Notes: generated by a model not told the origin, from the sequence alone. A stretch of 64,000 nucleotides of DNA from Prauserella_A sp040645195 (GCF_040645195.1 NZ_JBEYXW010000003.1:341416-405415); one strand, 5' to 3'. Counted from the stretch's first letter, positions 26,323 to 34,656 are shown. Translations and numbers: made by a program.

Positions 26323-27300
26323 GTGGACGTGTTCAGCGACCTGATCCGCGGGGTGCGAGCCCACGGCTCGTTGTTCGGCAGCTCGACACTGTCCCCGCCC
26401 TGGGCACTGAACTTCGTGGACGGCGCGCCGCTGACCCTGTGCACCGTCCTCACAGGGGCGGGCTGGATCGTGCCGGAGCACCGTCCGCCCGAGCCGCTTC
26501 GCGCCCGCGAGACGATCGTCGTGCGCGGCCCCGCGACGTTCACCTTCGTCGACGAGGTCGGCACCCGGGCCGAGCCGATCGCGTACGGCGAGCACTGCGC
26601 GACGCCCGAGCAGGGCGGGACCCGGCACCGGCGCGGCTGGAACGACCGCGGCGGGGACGCCGGTGACGGCAGTGTCGGCTCTGCTGCGACAACCCTGATC
26701 GTCGGCGCCTATCCAGTGCGCGGCGAGATCAGCCGCCGCCTGCTGGACGCGCTGCCCGTCGTGCTGCGGGTGGACGGCGGGGGCACGGCTGACGCCGTCC
26801 TGGACCACCTCGCCGCCGAGGTCACCGTCGACACGCCGGGGCAGCAGGTGGTACTCGACCGGCTGCTGGACTGGATGCTGGTCTGCACGCTGCGCGAGTG
26901 GTTCGACCGGCCCGGCGGCGAGCCCCCGGCCTGGTGGGCCGCCCAGCGGGACCCGGTGGTCGGCGACGCGCTGCGCCTGCTGCACGCCGAACCGGCGGCA
27001 CCATGGACGGTCGCCGCGCTGGCCGAGCACACCGGAGTGTCGCGTTCGACGCTGGCCAAGCGGTTCGCCGACCTGGTCGGCGAACCGCCGCTGACCTACC
27101 TCACCCGCTGGCGCATGACGCTGGCGGCAGACCTACTGGTCGCTCAGCAGGCCGCAACCGTCGCGGACATTGCCCGCGCCGTGGGTTACGCCGACCCGTT
27201 CGGGTTCAGCGCAGCGTTCAAACGGGTCCGAGGCGCCAACCCGAGCGAGTTCCGCCGCACCGCGACCGGTGCCACCGACCACGACCAACGACCCGGCTGA
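26323..27300 (+). CDS. AraC family transcriptional regulator
   Basis: This 325-residue regulator has an N-terminal cupin of the AraC_binding_2/AraC_N type (residues 1-170, with AHGSLFGSS and EHRPPEPLRARETIVVRG) and a C-terminal double helix-turn-helix (about 225-315) ending in the family signature AVGYADPFGFSAAFKRVRGANPSEFRR (key residues A, G, Y, F, F, F, P, F, R). The start is GTG at 26323. It is divergent from the PPOX-type gene. The effector is unknown. Confidence 0.9.
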   Translation: MDVFSDLIRGVRAHGSLFGSSTLSPPWALNFVDGAPLTLCTVLTGAGWIVPEHRPPEPLRARETIVVRGPATFTFVDEVGTRAEPIAYGEHCATPEQGGTRHRRGWNDRGGDAGDGSVGSAATTLIVGAYPVRGEISRRLLDALPVVLRVDGGGTADAVLDHLAAEVTVDTPGQQVVLDRLLDWMLVCTLREWFDRPGGEPPAWWAAQRDPVVGDALRLLHAEPAAPWTVAALAEHTGVSRSTLAKRFADLVGEPPLTYLTRWRMTLAADLLVAQQAATVADIARAVGYADPFGFSAAFKRVRGANPSEFRRTATGATDHDQRPG

Positions 27301-27301
27301 C

Positions 27302-27790
27302 CTAGCCTTCGTCGTGTTCGCGGTGCTCGCGGTCGGCGGCACGCCCCTCGGCGCCGCCGCGCCGGGCGGCCTCCTCCTCCGACTCGCCCTCACGCTGACC
27401 CAGCACCCAGGCCCGCGACGGCCTGCGGAACAGCAGGACGACGACGAGCGCGCCCGCGATCATGATGGGCACGCCGTAACCGGGTTGATGGGATGGGCCG
27501 GTGGCGTACCAGCCGATGCCGGCGAGCACCAGCCCCACGACGAGCGCAGGCGAACGGGCCCACGTCTTGCCGAGCAGCAGTCCGATCGCACAGGCCAGCA
27601 CGCCGGCACCCAACACGAGGTAGTAGCCGACCTCGGCGTAGATGTTGTTGCGGCCCTCCGGGGCCTCCCCGAGGTAGGCGACAGCCAGGACGACGCCGAT
27701 CGCCAGCAGGGCGAGCCCGGGCAGTGCGGTGATCGCGCCTGCGATGCGTACCTCGCGCGGGGCGGGGGAGATCTTGTCGGCGAGCGCCAC
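27302..27790 (-). CDS. Hypothetical four-helix membrane protein
   Basis: The product is 162 residues with four predicted membrane helices (about 15-40, 50-72, 78-98, 104-122) and a charged C-terminal tail rich in Glu, Arg and Ala (about 130-162). No catalytic motif is visible. The GTG at 27790 is preferred; the longer frame to 27925 adds a non-membrane, Pro/Arg-rich stretch. Its stop lies one base from that of the convergent AraC gene. Function unknown. Confidence 0.7.
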   Translation of the reverse strand: MALADKISPAPREVRIAGAITALPGLALLAIGVVLAVAYLGEAPEGRNNIYAEVGYYLVLGAGVLACAIGLLLGKTWARSPALVVGLVLAGIGWYATGPSHQPGYGVPIMIAGALVVVLLFRRPSRAWVLGQREGESEEEAARRGGAEGRAADREHREHDEG

Positions 27791-28126
27791 GGGCTGACCT
27801 TCCCGTCTGTGACCGTGCGTGAACACTTTCGATGGTATGCCACCCGGTCGGCCGTTTTCGGGCGGCGGGCGCACGGGCAAAGATCTGGGTTGTCGTCGAT
27901 GAGCCGGCGGTCGGCCGGGGTGCACTCGTCACGGTGATCGGAAGCGCGCCCGGCCACGCAGTCCGGGCGGCAGGCAGGGCGCCGGCCCGCGCAGTCGGGC
28001 CGGTGGCGTGGTCGTTCGGCGGAACGGAGGACAGCCACCCGCAGCAGGACAACGCAGTGACGAGATTCGCACGATTGCTTGGGCCAACCGGGTCGAGGTG
28101 GCTGCGAACTCACTTACTCTGCGGTA
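27791..28126. other. Intergenic region, divergent promoters
   Basis: This 336-bp space lies between the membrane-protein gene (minus) and the diacylglycerol kinase gene (plus). I see no gene with normal coding bias and no clear hairpin. It should hold the promoters of both genes. Confidence 0.5.
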
Positions 28127-29053
28127 GTGCGCGCAGTCCTCATCGTGAACCCCCAAGCCACAGCGACGACGCCCGGCGGGCGGGACGTGCTGGCGCACGC
28201 GCTGGCCAGCGAGGTGAAACTCGACGTCGTCGAGACGGACTACCGCGGCCACGCGATGGCCATGGCCCGTGCCGCCGCACGCGACGAGTACGACCTGGTG
28301 GTCGCGCATGGTGGCGACGGCACGGTCAACGAGGTCGTCAACGGCCTGCTGGCCGACACCGATGGAAAGCCGGGCAAGTACGGGCCCGTGCCGATGCTGG
28401 GCGTCGTTCCTGGCGGGTCGGCGAATGTCTTCGCGCGTGCCCTCGGCCTTCCTGCTGACCCGGTAGAGGCGACATACGAGCTGCTGCGCGCGCTCGAAGA
28501 GGGGCGCAGCAGGCAGGTCGGCCTCGGGCTGGCAGGCGACCGCTGGTTCACCTTCAACGCGGGCCTCGGCTGGGACGCCGACGTGGTCGGCGAGGTCGAA
28601 AAGCGCCGCGGCAAGCACACGGGCCCGTCGCTGTACATGCGGACTGCCCTCGCCTGTTACCTGCGCCCGCCGCACGGCAGGCCACAGCTGACCGTCCAGA
28701 CACCCGGCGCGGAACCCGCGCAGGTGCGCACGGTGTTCGTGTCCAACACCGACCCGTGGAGCTATCTGGGCGCCCGGCCGGTGCATCTCAACACCGAGTG
28801 CTCATTCGACACGGGGCTCGGGCTCTTCGCGTTGCGCGAGATGGGTGCGGTCGCCGTGCTGCGGCACGTCCGGCAGTCTCTGCGCACTCGGAGCAAGCAC
28901 CGCGGCAAGCAGCTGTTGCGGCACGACGACCTGCCAATCATCGGCGTGACCGCAGAAGAACCGGTAAGCTTGCAGGTCGACGGAGATCTGGTCGGGCGGC
29001 AAACCCGCGTGGAGTTCATGAGTGTTCCCCGCGCGCTCACCGTGGCGATCTGA
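28127..29053 (+). CDS. Diacylglycerol kinase family lipid kinase
   Basis: The product is 308 residues. The N-terminal domain has the ATP-binding VVAHGGDGTVNEVVNGL motif (about residues 58-74) and LGVVPGGSANVFARALGLP (about 93-111), both diagnostic of DagK/YegS/sphingosine-kinase lipid kinases. The C-terminal beta-sandwich has the FNAGLGWDADVV and VDGDLVG segments. It phosphorylates diacylglycerol or a related lipid at the membrane. The start is GTG at 28127. Confidence 0.92.
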   Translation: MRAVLIVNPQATATTPGGRDVLAHALASEVKLDVVETDYRGHAMAMARAAARDEYDLVVAHGGDGTVNEVVNGLLADTDGKPGKYGPVPMLGVVPGGSANVFARALGLPADPVEATYELLRALEEGRSRQVGLGLAGDRWFTFNAGLGWDADVVGEVEKRRGKHTGPSLYMRTALACYLRPPHGRPQLTVQTPGAEPAQVRTVFVSNTDPWSYLGARPVHLNTECSFDTGLGLFALREMGAVAVLRHVRQSLRTRSKHRGKQLLRHDDLPIIGVTAEEPVSLQVDGDLVGRQTRVEFMSVPRALTVAI

Positions 29054-29206
29054 ACGGTCGCTGTCGGTCAACAGCACTAACTGATCGCCTCCGGCAAACT
29101 CCATGTTGCCGTTCAGCGACGGAGAAGCTCCACTCACCGCACCGTTCCGCGAAAGCTGGGGCCGCGGGGAGCGCAAAGTCGCAGGTCAGGCTAGTCGCTC
29201 GGCCGG

Positions 29207-29220
29207 GTGAGCTGACTCAC
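29207..29220. promoter_or_regulatory. CRP-type operator upstream of whiB1
   Basis: GTGA-N6-TCAC with symmetric extension (GGTGAGCTGACTCACC over 29206-29221) is a full match to the cAMP receptor protein consensus core. It is centred about 131 bp before the whiB1 start. In M. tuberculosis whiB1 is a known target of the CRP homologue Rv3676, so the position fits a conserved control. The site is seen directly; binding is inferred. Confidence 0.7.
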
Positions 29221-29249
29221 CGATCTCCAGAAAACCCTTGTCGAACTCG

Positions 29250-29266
29250 ATGCTTCGTGAAAGCAT
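29250..29266. promoter_or_regulatory. Inverted repeat in the whiB1 leader
   Basis: ATGCTT-N5-AAGCAT forms a perfect 6-bp inverted repeat 79 bp upstream of the whiB1 start and 30 bp downstream of the CRP-type site. It could be a second regulator site or overlap the core promoter (a TTGTCG at 29239-29244 would be a plausible -35). Confidence 0.35.
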
Positions 29267-29344
29267 TCACAAGCACCCCAAGAAAACGACCGCCATGACG
29301 ACTGTGGCGCGGGACGACGCGCCAATAATAAGGAGCTCAAGGAA

Positions 29345-29599
29345 ATGGACTGGCGCCACCGCGCGGCCTGCCGAGACGAGGACCCGGAACTGTTCTTCCC
29401 CGTGGGGACCAGCGGTCCTGCTCTGTCGCAGATCACCGCGGCGAAGGCCGTGTGCCACCGTTGCACCGTCGCCTCCGACTGCCTGGCCTGGGCATTGGCC
29501 AGCGGTCAGGACGCCGGCGTGTGGGGCGGCATGAGCGAGGACGAGCGGCGCGCGCTCAAGCGTCGCCGCGCGCAAATCGGCACGCGTAGCAACTTCTGA
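29345..29599 (+). CDS. whiB1: WhiB family redox-sensing transcriptional regulator WhiB1
   Basis: The 84-residue protein begins MDWRHRAACRDEDPELFFPVG, nearly identical to mycobacterial WhiB1. The four iron-sulfur cysteines are at 9, 37, 40 and 46, followed by the GVWGG turn and a basic DNA-binding tail (ALKRRRAQ). WhiB1 carries a [4Fe-4S] cluster that reacts with nitric oxide and binds the housekeeping sigma factor. AAGGAG at 29331 and AAGGA before the ATG give ribosome sites. A CRP-type site lies upstream and a strong terminator downstream; it is divergent in arrangement from pdtaS, as in M. tuberculosis. Confidence 0.97.
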   Translation: MDWRHRAACRDEDPELFFPVGTSGPALSQITAAKAVCHRCTVASDCLAWALASGQDAGVWGGMSEDERRALKRRRAQIGTRSNF

Positions 29600-29664
29600 T
29601 CCCCACGACGATTGCCTTTTGCCTGGTAATGCGCGGAACGCGCTGGGGGCCGAGGCGAAAGGTC

Positions 29665-29708
29665 TGAGGGCCGGCATCCCGCAAGGGTGCTGGCCCTCAT
29701 GCTTTTCC
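29665..29708 (+). terminator. Rho-independent terminator after whiB1
   Basis: A 15-bp stem with one bulge (29665-29680 with 29685-29699), GCAA tetraloop, is followed by GCTTTT. It lies between whiB1 and the convergent pdtaS gene and may serve both. Confidence 0.85.
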
Positions 29709-29728
29709 AAGCCACTTCACAACACTCG

Positions 29729-31213
29729 CTAAACGCGACGGCTGAGCGGAATGCGCAAAGCGGCTTCTGTGCCGCCGGATTTGACCGAGCGCAATGACAG
29801 CGAGCCGCGCAGCTCCGATTCGACGAGGGTCCGCGCGATCTGCAGGCCGAGACCGTCCGCACGCTCCAGCGAGAATCCGGCGGGTAGGCCCTTGCCGTCG
29901 TCACGCACGATGACGTCGAGCCAGCCAGCTGACCTCGCCACCGCGATCTCGCCCCTGCCGGCCCGCCCTGACGGGAACGCGTGCTCCACCGCGTTCTGCA
30001 CCAACTCCGCGACGACCATCACCAGCGGTGTCGCGATCTCGGCCACCACAACGCCGAAGGAACCGGACCGCGTCAGCTTCACCTGCGATTCGGCCGTTGC
30101 CACCTCGCCGACCATCGGCAGCACGTTGTCGAACAGCTTGTCCAGGTCCACTCGCTCATCGACCGACATCGACAGCGCCTCGTGCACCATCGCGATCGAG
30201 GACACCCGCCGCACCGATTCGCTCAGCGCCTGCCGGGCCTCTGCGCTCTGCGTGCGCCGGGACTGCAGCCGCAGCAGCGCCGCCACGGTCTGCAGGTTGT
30301 TCTTGACCCGGTGGTGGATCTCCCGGATCGTCGCGTCCTTGGACAACAGGGCCCGGTCACGACGCTTCACCTCGGTGACGTCACGGGCAAGCACGAGAGC
30401 GCCCGCCGCACGCCCAGCAGGCCGCAACGGCAACGCCCGGAACAGCACGACGGCGCCACGCCGCGACTCCACCTCGGTACGGCTGCCGGGCTTGCCGTCG
30501 AGGGCGTCCAGGATGCGGTGCGATACGTCGGTGGCATCGAAGGGGTCGCGGATGAGCGACCTCGTCAGCGGCGCGAGGCGGGTGCCGATCAGATCCGATT
30601 CGTAGCCCATGCGGTGATAGGCGGACTGGCCGTTGGGGCTGGCGAAGACCACGGTGCCGCTCTGGTCGAGCCGGATCAGCCCGTCACCGACGCGCGGGCT
30701 CGTGTGGACGTCCGTGCCGCCGTCCGGGCTCGGGAACGTGCCGTCGGCGATCATCTGGCACAAATCCGCCGCACTGCCGAGGTAGGCGATCTCCAGCGGG
30801 CTCGGCACACGTGGCGACGCGAGGTTGGTCTCGCGGCTCAGCACCGCGATGACCCGGTCGCCGAACGTCACCGGCACCGCCTCCCTGCGCATCGGCAGGT
30901 CGCGGTACCAGTGCGGCTCCTCTTCCCGGCAGAGCCTCGCCTCGCGCAGCGCCCTGGCCAGCTGCGGGTGCTCAGCTGTGGTGAACCGGGTACCGACGAC
31001 ATCCTCCGGATGTGCCGTGGGCCCCGTCGTCGGCCGTACCTGGGACACGCAGACGAAGTCGCCGTCGCCTTCGGCCACCGGAACCCACATCAGGAAGTCC
31101 GCGAAGGACAGGTCGGCGAGCAGTTGCCATTCGGCGACGACCAGCTGCAGATGGTCGACCGCCTCCCCCGGCAGCCCAGTGTTCTCGGCGAGCAGCTCGG
31201 ATAGCGTGGACAT
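29729..31213 (-). CDS. pdtaS: Sensor histidine kinase PdtaS
   Basis: This 494-residue cytosolic kinase has an N-terminal GAF domain (about 1-145), a PAS domain (about 170-285), and a HisKA_2 phosphoacceptor region EIHHRVKNNLQTVAALLRLQ with His300-His301. A HATPase domain follows, with ELVQNAVEHAF and GLGLQIARTLVE-type boxes. In mycobacteria PdtaS phosphorylates the ANTAR RNA-binding regulator PdtaR and responds to copper and nitric oxide; PdtaR is not in this window. Its neighbour is whiB1, matching the M. tuberculosis order (Rv3219-Rv3220c). Confidence 0.95.
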   Translation of the reverse strand: MSTLSELLAENTGLPGEAVDHLQLVVAEWQLLADLSFADFLMWVPVAEGDGDFVCVSQVRPTTGPTAHPEDVVGTRFTTAEHPQLARALREARLCREEEPHWYRDLPMRREAVPVTFGDRVIAVLSRETNLASPRVPSPLEIAYLGSAADLCQMIADGTFPSPDGGTDVHTSPRVGDGLIRLDQSGTVVFASPNGQSAYHRMGYESDLIGTRLAPLTRSLIRDPFDATDVSHRILDALDGKPGSRTEVESRRGAVVLFRALPLRPAGRAAGALVLARDVTEVKRRDRALLSKDATIREIHHRVKNNLQTVAALLRLQSRRTQSAEARQALSESVRRVSSIAMVHEALSMSVDERVDLDKLFDNVLPMVGEVATAESQVKLTRSGSFGVVVAEIATPLVMVVAELVQNAVEHAFPSGRAGRGEIAVARSAGWLDVIVRDDGKGLPAGFSLERADGLGLQIARTLVESELRGSLSLRSVKSGGTEAALRIPLSRRV

Positions 31214-31371
31214 CGTTTATTCGACCACCGCAGATCGTTCCCGGTCACGGCGCGCCGGGTGGCACGCCGTTCAGCGCCATGTAACCAGAGGCGGCGTCGT
31301 CGGCACACCTCAGGCGGGCAGCGTCACGCCCGCATGCCACACTAGGCGGAGCAAGTCATGGAGGAGTGAAC

Positions 31372-31446
31372 ATGTCGAAGCGTGCCCGGAAGCGCCGCTC
31401 CCGGAAGAAGAACGGCGCGAACCACGGCAAGAAGCCCAACGCCTGA
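31372..31446 (+). CDS. Ribosomal protein bL37 (24 residues)
   Basis: A tiny open frame encodes 24 residues, MSKRARKRRSRKKNGANHGK followed by KPNA, with a pI far on the basic side. It matches the actinobacteria-specific large-subunit protein bL37 first seen in mycobacterial ribosome structures. A GGAGGA ribosome site lies 6-9 bases before the ATG and a strong terminator follows directly. It sits between pdtaS and rshA. Such genes are often missed because of length. Confidence 0.9.
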   Translation: MSKRARKRRSRKKNGANHGKKPNA

Positions 31447-31457
31447 CGTGGCGAGCG

Positions 31458-31486
31458 AACGGCCCCGGGACTCCCGGGGCCGTTTT
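31458..31486. terminator. Rho-independent terminator after the bL37 gene
   Basis: A 12-bp GC-rich stem (31458-31469 with 31473-31484), 3-base loop, is followed by TTTT on the plus strand. It lies between the bL37 gene and the convergent rshA stop, so it probably ends transcription from both sides. Confidence 0.88.
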
Positions 31487-31500
31487 GCGTTCATGCCTTG

Positions 31501-31842
31501 TCAGGACAACTGGTCGCGGACCTCCGAGACCTGTTCGATCTCCAGCTGGGCCCTGGCGAACCGCAGACCACCACGCTCCTCGACGGTCTTACGGATCGAG
31601 GCCCGCAGCCTGCTCTTGAGCTCGGCTGGCGCATGGTCGCCGCCGCATTTGCGGGCGAGCAGCTGCTTGAGCTGCTCATCGATGCCGTACTCCTCGAGGC
31701 ACGGCGGGCAGTCCTCGATGTGCTTGCGCAACTCGGCATCACGCTCGGCGCTGCACTCCCTGTCGAGGAGCAGGAAGATCTCGGCGAGTGCCTCGTCGCA
31801 GTTCACGTCGTCGGGCTTTCCGCTGCCGCCGCACATGTTCAT
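31501..31842 (-). CDS. rshA: Zinc-associated anti-sigma factor RshA/RsrA
   Basis: The 113-residue protein has the ZAS motif H41-xxx-C45-xx-C48 (HIEDCPPC), with further cysteines at 4, 15, 30 and 66. RsrA-type factors hold SigR through zinc and release it when the cysteines form a disulphide under thiol oxidation. The ATG at 31842 overlaps the sigR stop by ATGA, so the two are coupled. The C-terminal part (about 72-113) is longer and charged, as in mycothiol-system anti-sigma-R factors. Confidence 0.95.
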   Translation of the reverse strand: MNMCGGSGKPDDVNCDEALAEIFLLLDRECSAERDAELRKHIEDCPPCLEEYGIDEQLKQLLARKCGGDHAPAELKSRLRASIRKTVEERGGLRFARAQLEIEQVSEVRDQLS

Positions 31843-32474
31843 CGGCCCGCCACCTCCTGCGCTGCGGTGCGGATGAACCCACGCTCCCTGGCGACGTCGG
31901 CGAGCAGGCTACGCAGCTGGCTACGACCGCGGTGAAGTCGCGACATCACAGTGCCGATCGGGGTATCCATGATCTCAGCGATTTCCTTGTAGGCGAAGCC
32001 CTCGACATCGGCAAGGTACACGGCGAGCCGGAACTCCTCCGGCAGCTGCTGCAGAGCCGCCTTCACGTCGGTGTCAGGCAGGTTGTCCATGGCCTCGACC
32101 TCGGCGGAGCGCAGGCCCCTCGAGGTGTGGCTCTCGGCCTGTGCCAGCTGCCAGTCGGTGATCTCCTCCGTCGGCTGCTGGACTGGCTGGCGCTGTCGCT
32201 TGCGGTAGCCGTTGATGTAGGTGTTCGTCAGAATGCGGTACAGCCAGGCCTTGAGGTTCGTGCCCTTCTTGAACGACGAGAACGCCGCATACGCCTTGAG
32301 GTACGTCTCCTGAACCAGGTCCTCGGCGTCGGCCGGGTTACGGGTCATCCGCAAGGCGGCAGAGTACAGCTGGTCCAGCAGCGGCATGGCCTCGCGTTCG
32401 AAACGCTCGGCACGCTGTTGCTCGTTCTCGGTCTCGACCGGGGTGGTGTCCGCGGAGTTCTCCGTGCTCGGCAA
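31839..32474 (-). CDS. sigR: RNA polymerase sigma factor SigR/SigH
   Basis: This ECF sigma factor matches SigR (Streptomyces) and SigH (Mycobacterium): region 2 has AEDLVQETYLKAYAAFSSF and WLYRILTNTYINGYRKRQRQ, and region 4 has EFRLAVYLADVEGFAYKEIA with GTVMSRLHRGR. The open frame extends to a GTG at 32624 (261 residues), but a SigR-type promoter overlaps that point, so the transcript would start inside. The TTG at 32474 (211 residues), with GGAAGG 6 bases upstream, gives the usual family length. A GTG at 32594 is a further possibility. It controls thiol-oxidative stress genes with rshA. Confidence 0.93.
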   Translation of the reverse strand: MPSTENSADTTPVETENEQQRAERFEREAMPLLDQLYSAALRMTRNPADAEDLVQETYLKAYAAFSSFKKGTNLKAWLYRILTNTYINGYRKRQRQPVQQPTEEITDWQLAQAESHTSRGLRSAEVEAMDNLPDTDVKAALQQLPEEFRLAVYLADVEGFAYKEIAEIMDTPIGTVMSRLHRGRSQLRSLLADVARERGFIRTAAQEVAGR

Positions 32475-32603
32475 ACCGTTCCCTTCCAGATCGGCGCGAC
32501 CGCGCCGGCGGGTGGTACCCGCGCTCGACGGCGCGTGGGTCAGCTCCGAGGATACGCGGCTGCGGCGAACGCTTCTGGTCAGAGTGGTCGGCACACCGGG
32601 TGC

Positions 32604-32629
32604 AACGCCCGAGGCGACGCGCACATTCC
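32604..32629 (-). promoter_or_regulatory. SigR-type autoregulatory promoter
   Basis: On the minus strand GGAAT (32629-32625) is followed by exactly 18 bases and GTT (32606-32604), a perfect match to the SigR/SigH consensus GGAAT-N18-GTT. Transcription would start near 32597, so sigR and rshA would be under SigR control, as known for this family. The site also sits 25 bp from the start of the divergent ybaK-like gene. Confidence 0.75.
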
Positions 32630-32653
32630 GTGCCCCCGCTAATATCCGCCTCT

Positions 32654-33130
32654 GTGGCTGGTAAAGGCACTCCCGCGACCGTGTTGCTCACCAAGCGGAA
32701 GATCGCGCACACCGTGCACACCTACGAGCACGATCCGCGCCATGAGTCCTACGGCACCGAGGCCGCCGAGGCGCTCGGCGTGGAGCCGGCGCGGGTGTTC
32801 AAGACGCTCGTCGCCGAGGTCGACGGCACGCTGACCGTCGGTGTGGTGCCGGTGACCGGCCAGCTGGATCTCAAGAAGCTGGCCGCGGCCGCCGGTGGCA
32901 AGAAGGCCAGGATGGCGGACGCGGGGGCGGCACAGCGTGCCACCGGCTACGTCCTGGGTGGTATCTCACCGCTCGGCCAGCGCAGCAGGCTGCCCGTCGT
33001 GGTGGACGTCTCGGCGGAGCAGTTCGGGACGGTGCTGTGCTCCGGTGGCAGGCGCGGCCTCGAGATCGAGCTCCCCCCTGCCGATCTGGTGCGACTCACC
33101 GGCGCGACAGTCGCCGCGATCGCCGGCTAG
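32654..33130 (+). CDS. ybaK: Cys-tRNA(Pro) deacylase YbaK
   Basis: The product is 158 residues with the YbaK/EbsC editing fold: HTYEHDPRHESYGTEAAEALG near residues 19-39, VFKTLVAEVDG, the catalytic lysine region near TGQLDLKKLA, and GYVLGGISPLGQRSRLPVVVD. YbaK hydrolyses mischarged Cys-tRNA(Pro). The start is GTG at 32654. It is divergent from sigR. It converges with the alpha/beta hydrolase gene, 8 bp apart. Confidence 0.9.
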   Translation: MAGKGTPATVLLTKRKIAHTVHTYEHDPRHESYGTEAAEALGVEPARVFKTLVAEVDGTLTVGVVPVTGQLDLKKLAAAAGGKKARMADAGAAQRATGYVLGGISPLGQRSRLPVVVDVSAEQFGTVLCSGGRRGLEIELPPADLVRLTGATVAAIAG

Positions 33131-33138
33131 CGACGCTT

Positions 33139-33753
33139 TCAGGGCTCGAGCGGCCGCAGCACCCTCGACAGCCACTCGGACGTGGCACGGAACACCTCGT
33201 CGAGGCCGGCCTTCAGGCTGTGGTCGCCCGGCACGACCACGATCTCGTGGTGCGGGCCCGGTTCCGGTCTGCCGAACGGGTCCCGCTCCCCCTGCACGAC
33301 CAGCGTCGGCACGTCGACGCCGTCCAGTTCGGACTGCCGGGTCCGCTCCGGCTTGCCAGGCGGATGCACCGGGAAGGCGAGACAGAGCACCGCGACGGCT
33401 TGGCCCTGCGCCGCGGTGCGGCAGGCGACCCTGGCTCCGGACGACCTGCCACCGAACACCAGTGGCAGGTCCGCGAACCAGGTATCGGCGAGCTCGTCGA
33501 CCACGGCGAGCCAGGCAGCGTCGAGTTGCTTCGCCGGTGCCGGAGCGCGACGGCCTGCCACCCGGTAGGGCTGTTCGACCAGTGCCACGTGCAGGCCGGC
33601 CTCGCGTGCCGAGCGGGTGACCGCGACCAGGTCTGCCGCCTCGATACCGCCGCCGGCGCCGTGCCCGAGCAGCAACCCCGCCGACCCTTCCTCGGCGCAG
33701 TGCAGCTCAGCCCGTGCCGGGCCGTGCGGAGTGTCGATCTTCTTGCTGGTCAC
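33139..33753 (-). CDS. Alpha/beta hydrolase (KANL3/Tex30-like)
   Basis: The product is 204 residues. GLLLGHGAGGG near residues 27-37, the nucleophile elbow GGRSSGARVA (Ser near 102-103), PTLVVQGERDPFG and a late His (PGDHSLK) give a complete catalytic set. This layout is typical of the small dienelactone-hydrolase-like proteins annotated as KANL3/Tex30. It is coupled to the upstream SRAP gene by a 4-base GTGA overlap. The substrate is unknown. Confidence 0.85.
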   Translation of the reverse strand: MTSKKIDTPHGPARAELHCAEEGSAGLLLGHGAGGGIEAADLVAVTRSAREAGLHVALVEQPYRVAGRRAPAPAKQLDAAWLAVVDELADTWFADLPLVFGGRSSGARVACRTAAQGQAVAVLCLAFPVHPPGKPERTRQSELDGVDVPTLVVQGERDPFGRPEPGPHHEIVVVPGDHSLKAGLDEVFRATSEWLSRVLRPLEP

Positions 33754-34541
33754 TGGGGATTCGGTAGGTCGAACAGTGCATTGTCCAGGTCGGCCGCCTC
33801 CGCCTCGGCCCGTTCGACGAGCTCAGGACCGTTGTTCCGGACACTGTTGACCTTGGTCGACACCGGCCGCAGCTCCAGCGAGTCGGCCCAGTCCAGCGGC
33901 GGCGGGGCCAGCAGTTCGGTGGCGTCGGCGCGATCGGGGTCGAGCCAGGCCTGCCAGCGTTGCGGCAGCAGGACCAGCGGCATGCGGTCGTGGATACCGG
34001 CAAGCTGGCCCACGGCGTCAGTGGTGATCACCGAGCAGGTGATCAGCGGCGGCGAATCCGGCTCGCCCTTGGGGTCGCGCCAGGTCTCCCAGATGCCGGC
34101 GAAGGCGAGCGACGAGCCGTCTCGCGTGGTCATGTAGAAGGGCTCCTTCGGCGCCTTCTTGCCGGTGCCCTCGACCGCCCGCCACTCGTACCAGCCGTCG
34201 GCCGGGATGATGCAGCGGCGCCGCACGAGCGCCTTACGGAAGGCCGGCTTCTCCTTCGCGGTCTCCGCACGCGTGTTGATCATCCGGCTGCCGATGGCGG
34301 CGTCCTTGGCCCAGAACGGCACGAGCCCCCAGCGCATGACCCGTAGGCTGCGGACCGGCGGCTCCTCCTCGACCACGTTGCCGTCCTCGTCACGAGGATG
34401 CCGCTCCACTACGCTGACGATGTTCTTGGTCGGCGCAACGTTGTAGTTCTCCGCGGGCGCCTTGCCTTCGGTGCCGTCAACCGCGTCGAACTCCTTCATC
34501 AGCGTGGCCGGGTCCTTGGTGGCGGCGTATCGGCCGCACAT
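33750..34541 (-). CDS. SOS response-associated peptidase (SRAP, YedK/HMCES family)
   Basis: The 263-residue protein starts MCGRYA, placing the catalytic Cys at position 2 after Met removal. NYNVAPTKN, MRWGLVPFWAKD, NTRAETA and CIIPADGWYEW follow, with the active-site His in AGIHDRMP. HMCES/YedK forms a thiazolidine crosslink with abasic sites in single-stranded DNA to protect forks. In M. tuberculosis the homologue (Rv3226c) lies beside aroA; here the next gene is rsgA instead. Confidence 0.95.
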   Translation of the reverse strand: MCGRYAATKDPATLMKEFDAVDGTEGKAPAENYNVAPTKNIVSVVERHPRDEDGNVVEEEPPVRSLRVMRWGLVPFWAKDAAIGSRMINTRAETAKEKPAFRKALVRRRCIIPADGWYEWRAVEGTGKKAPKEPFYMTTRDGSSLAFAGIWETWRDPKGEPDSPPLITCSVITTDAVGQLAGIHDRMPLVLLPQRWQAWLDPDRADATELLAPPPLDWADSLELRPVSTKVNSVRNNGPELVERAEAEAADLDNALFDLPNPQ

Positions 34542-34656
34542 GGCATCGGTCTCCCTGTGTTGTGGCTGTCAAGCGTCATCGTGGCACGGTTGCTGGGCCG
34601 TGGCGAGCACCATGGGGGATCATCATTGCTGGTAACCACGACAGGAGGGTGACGGT

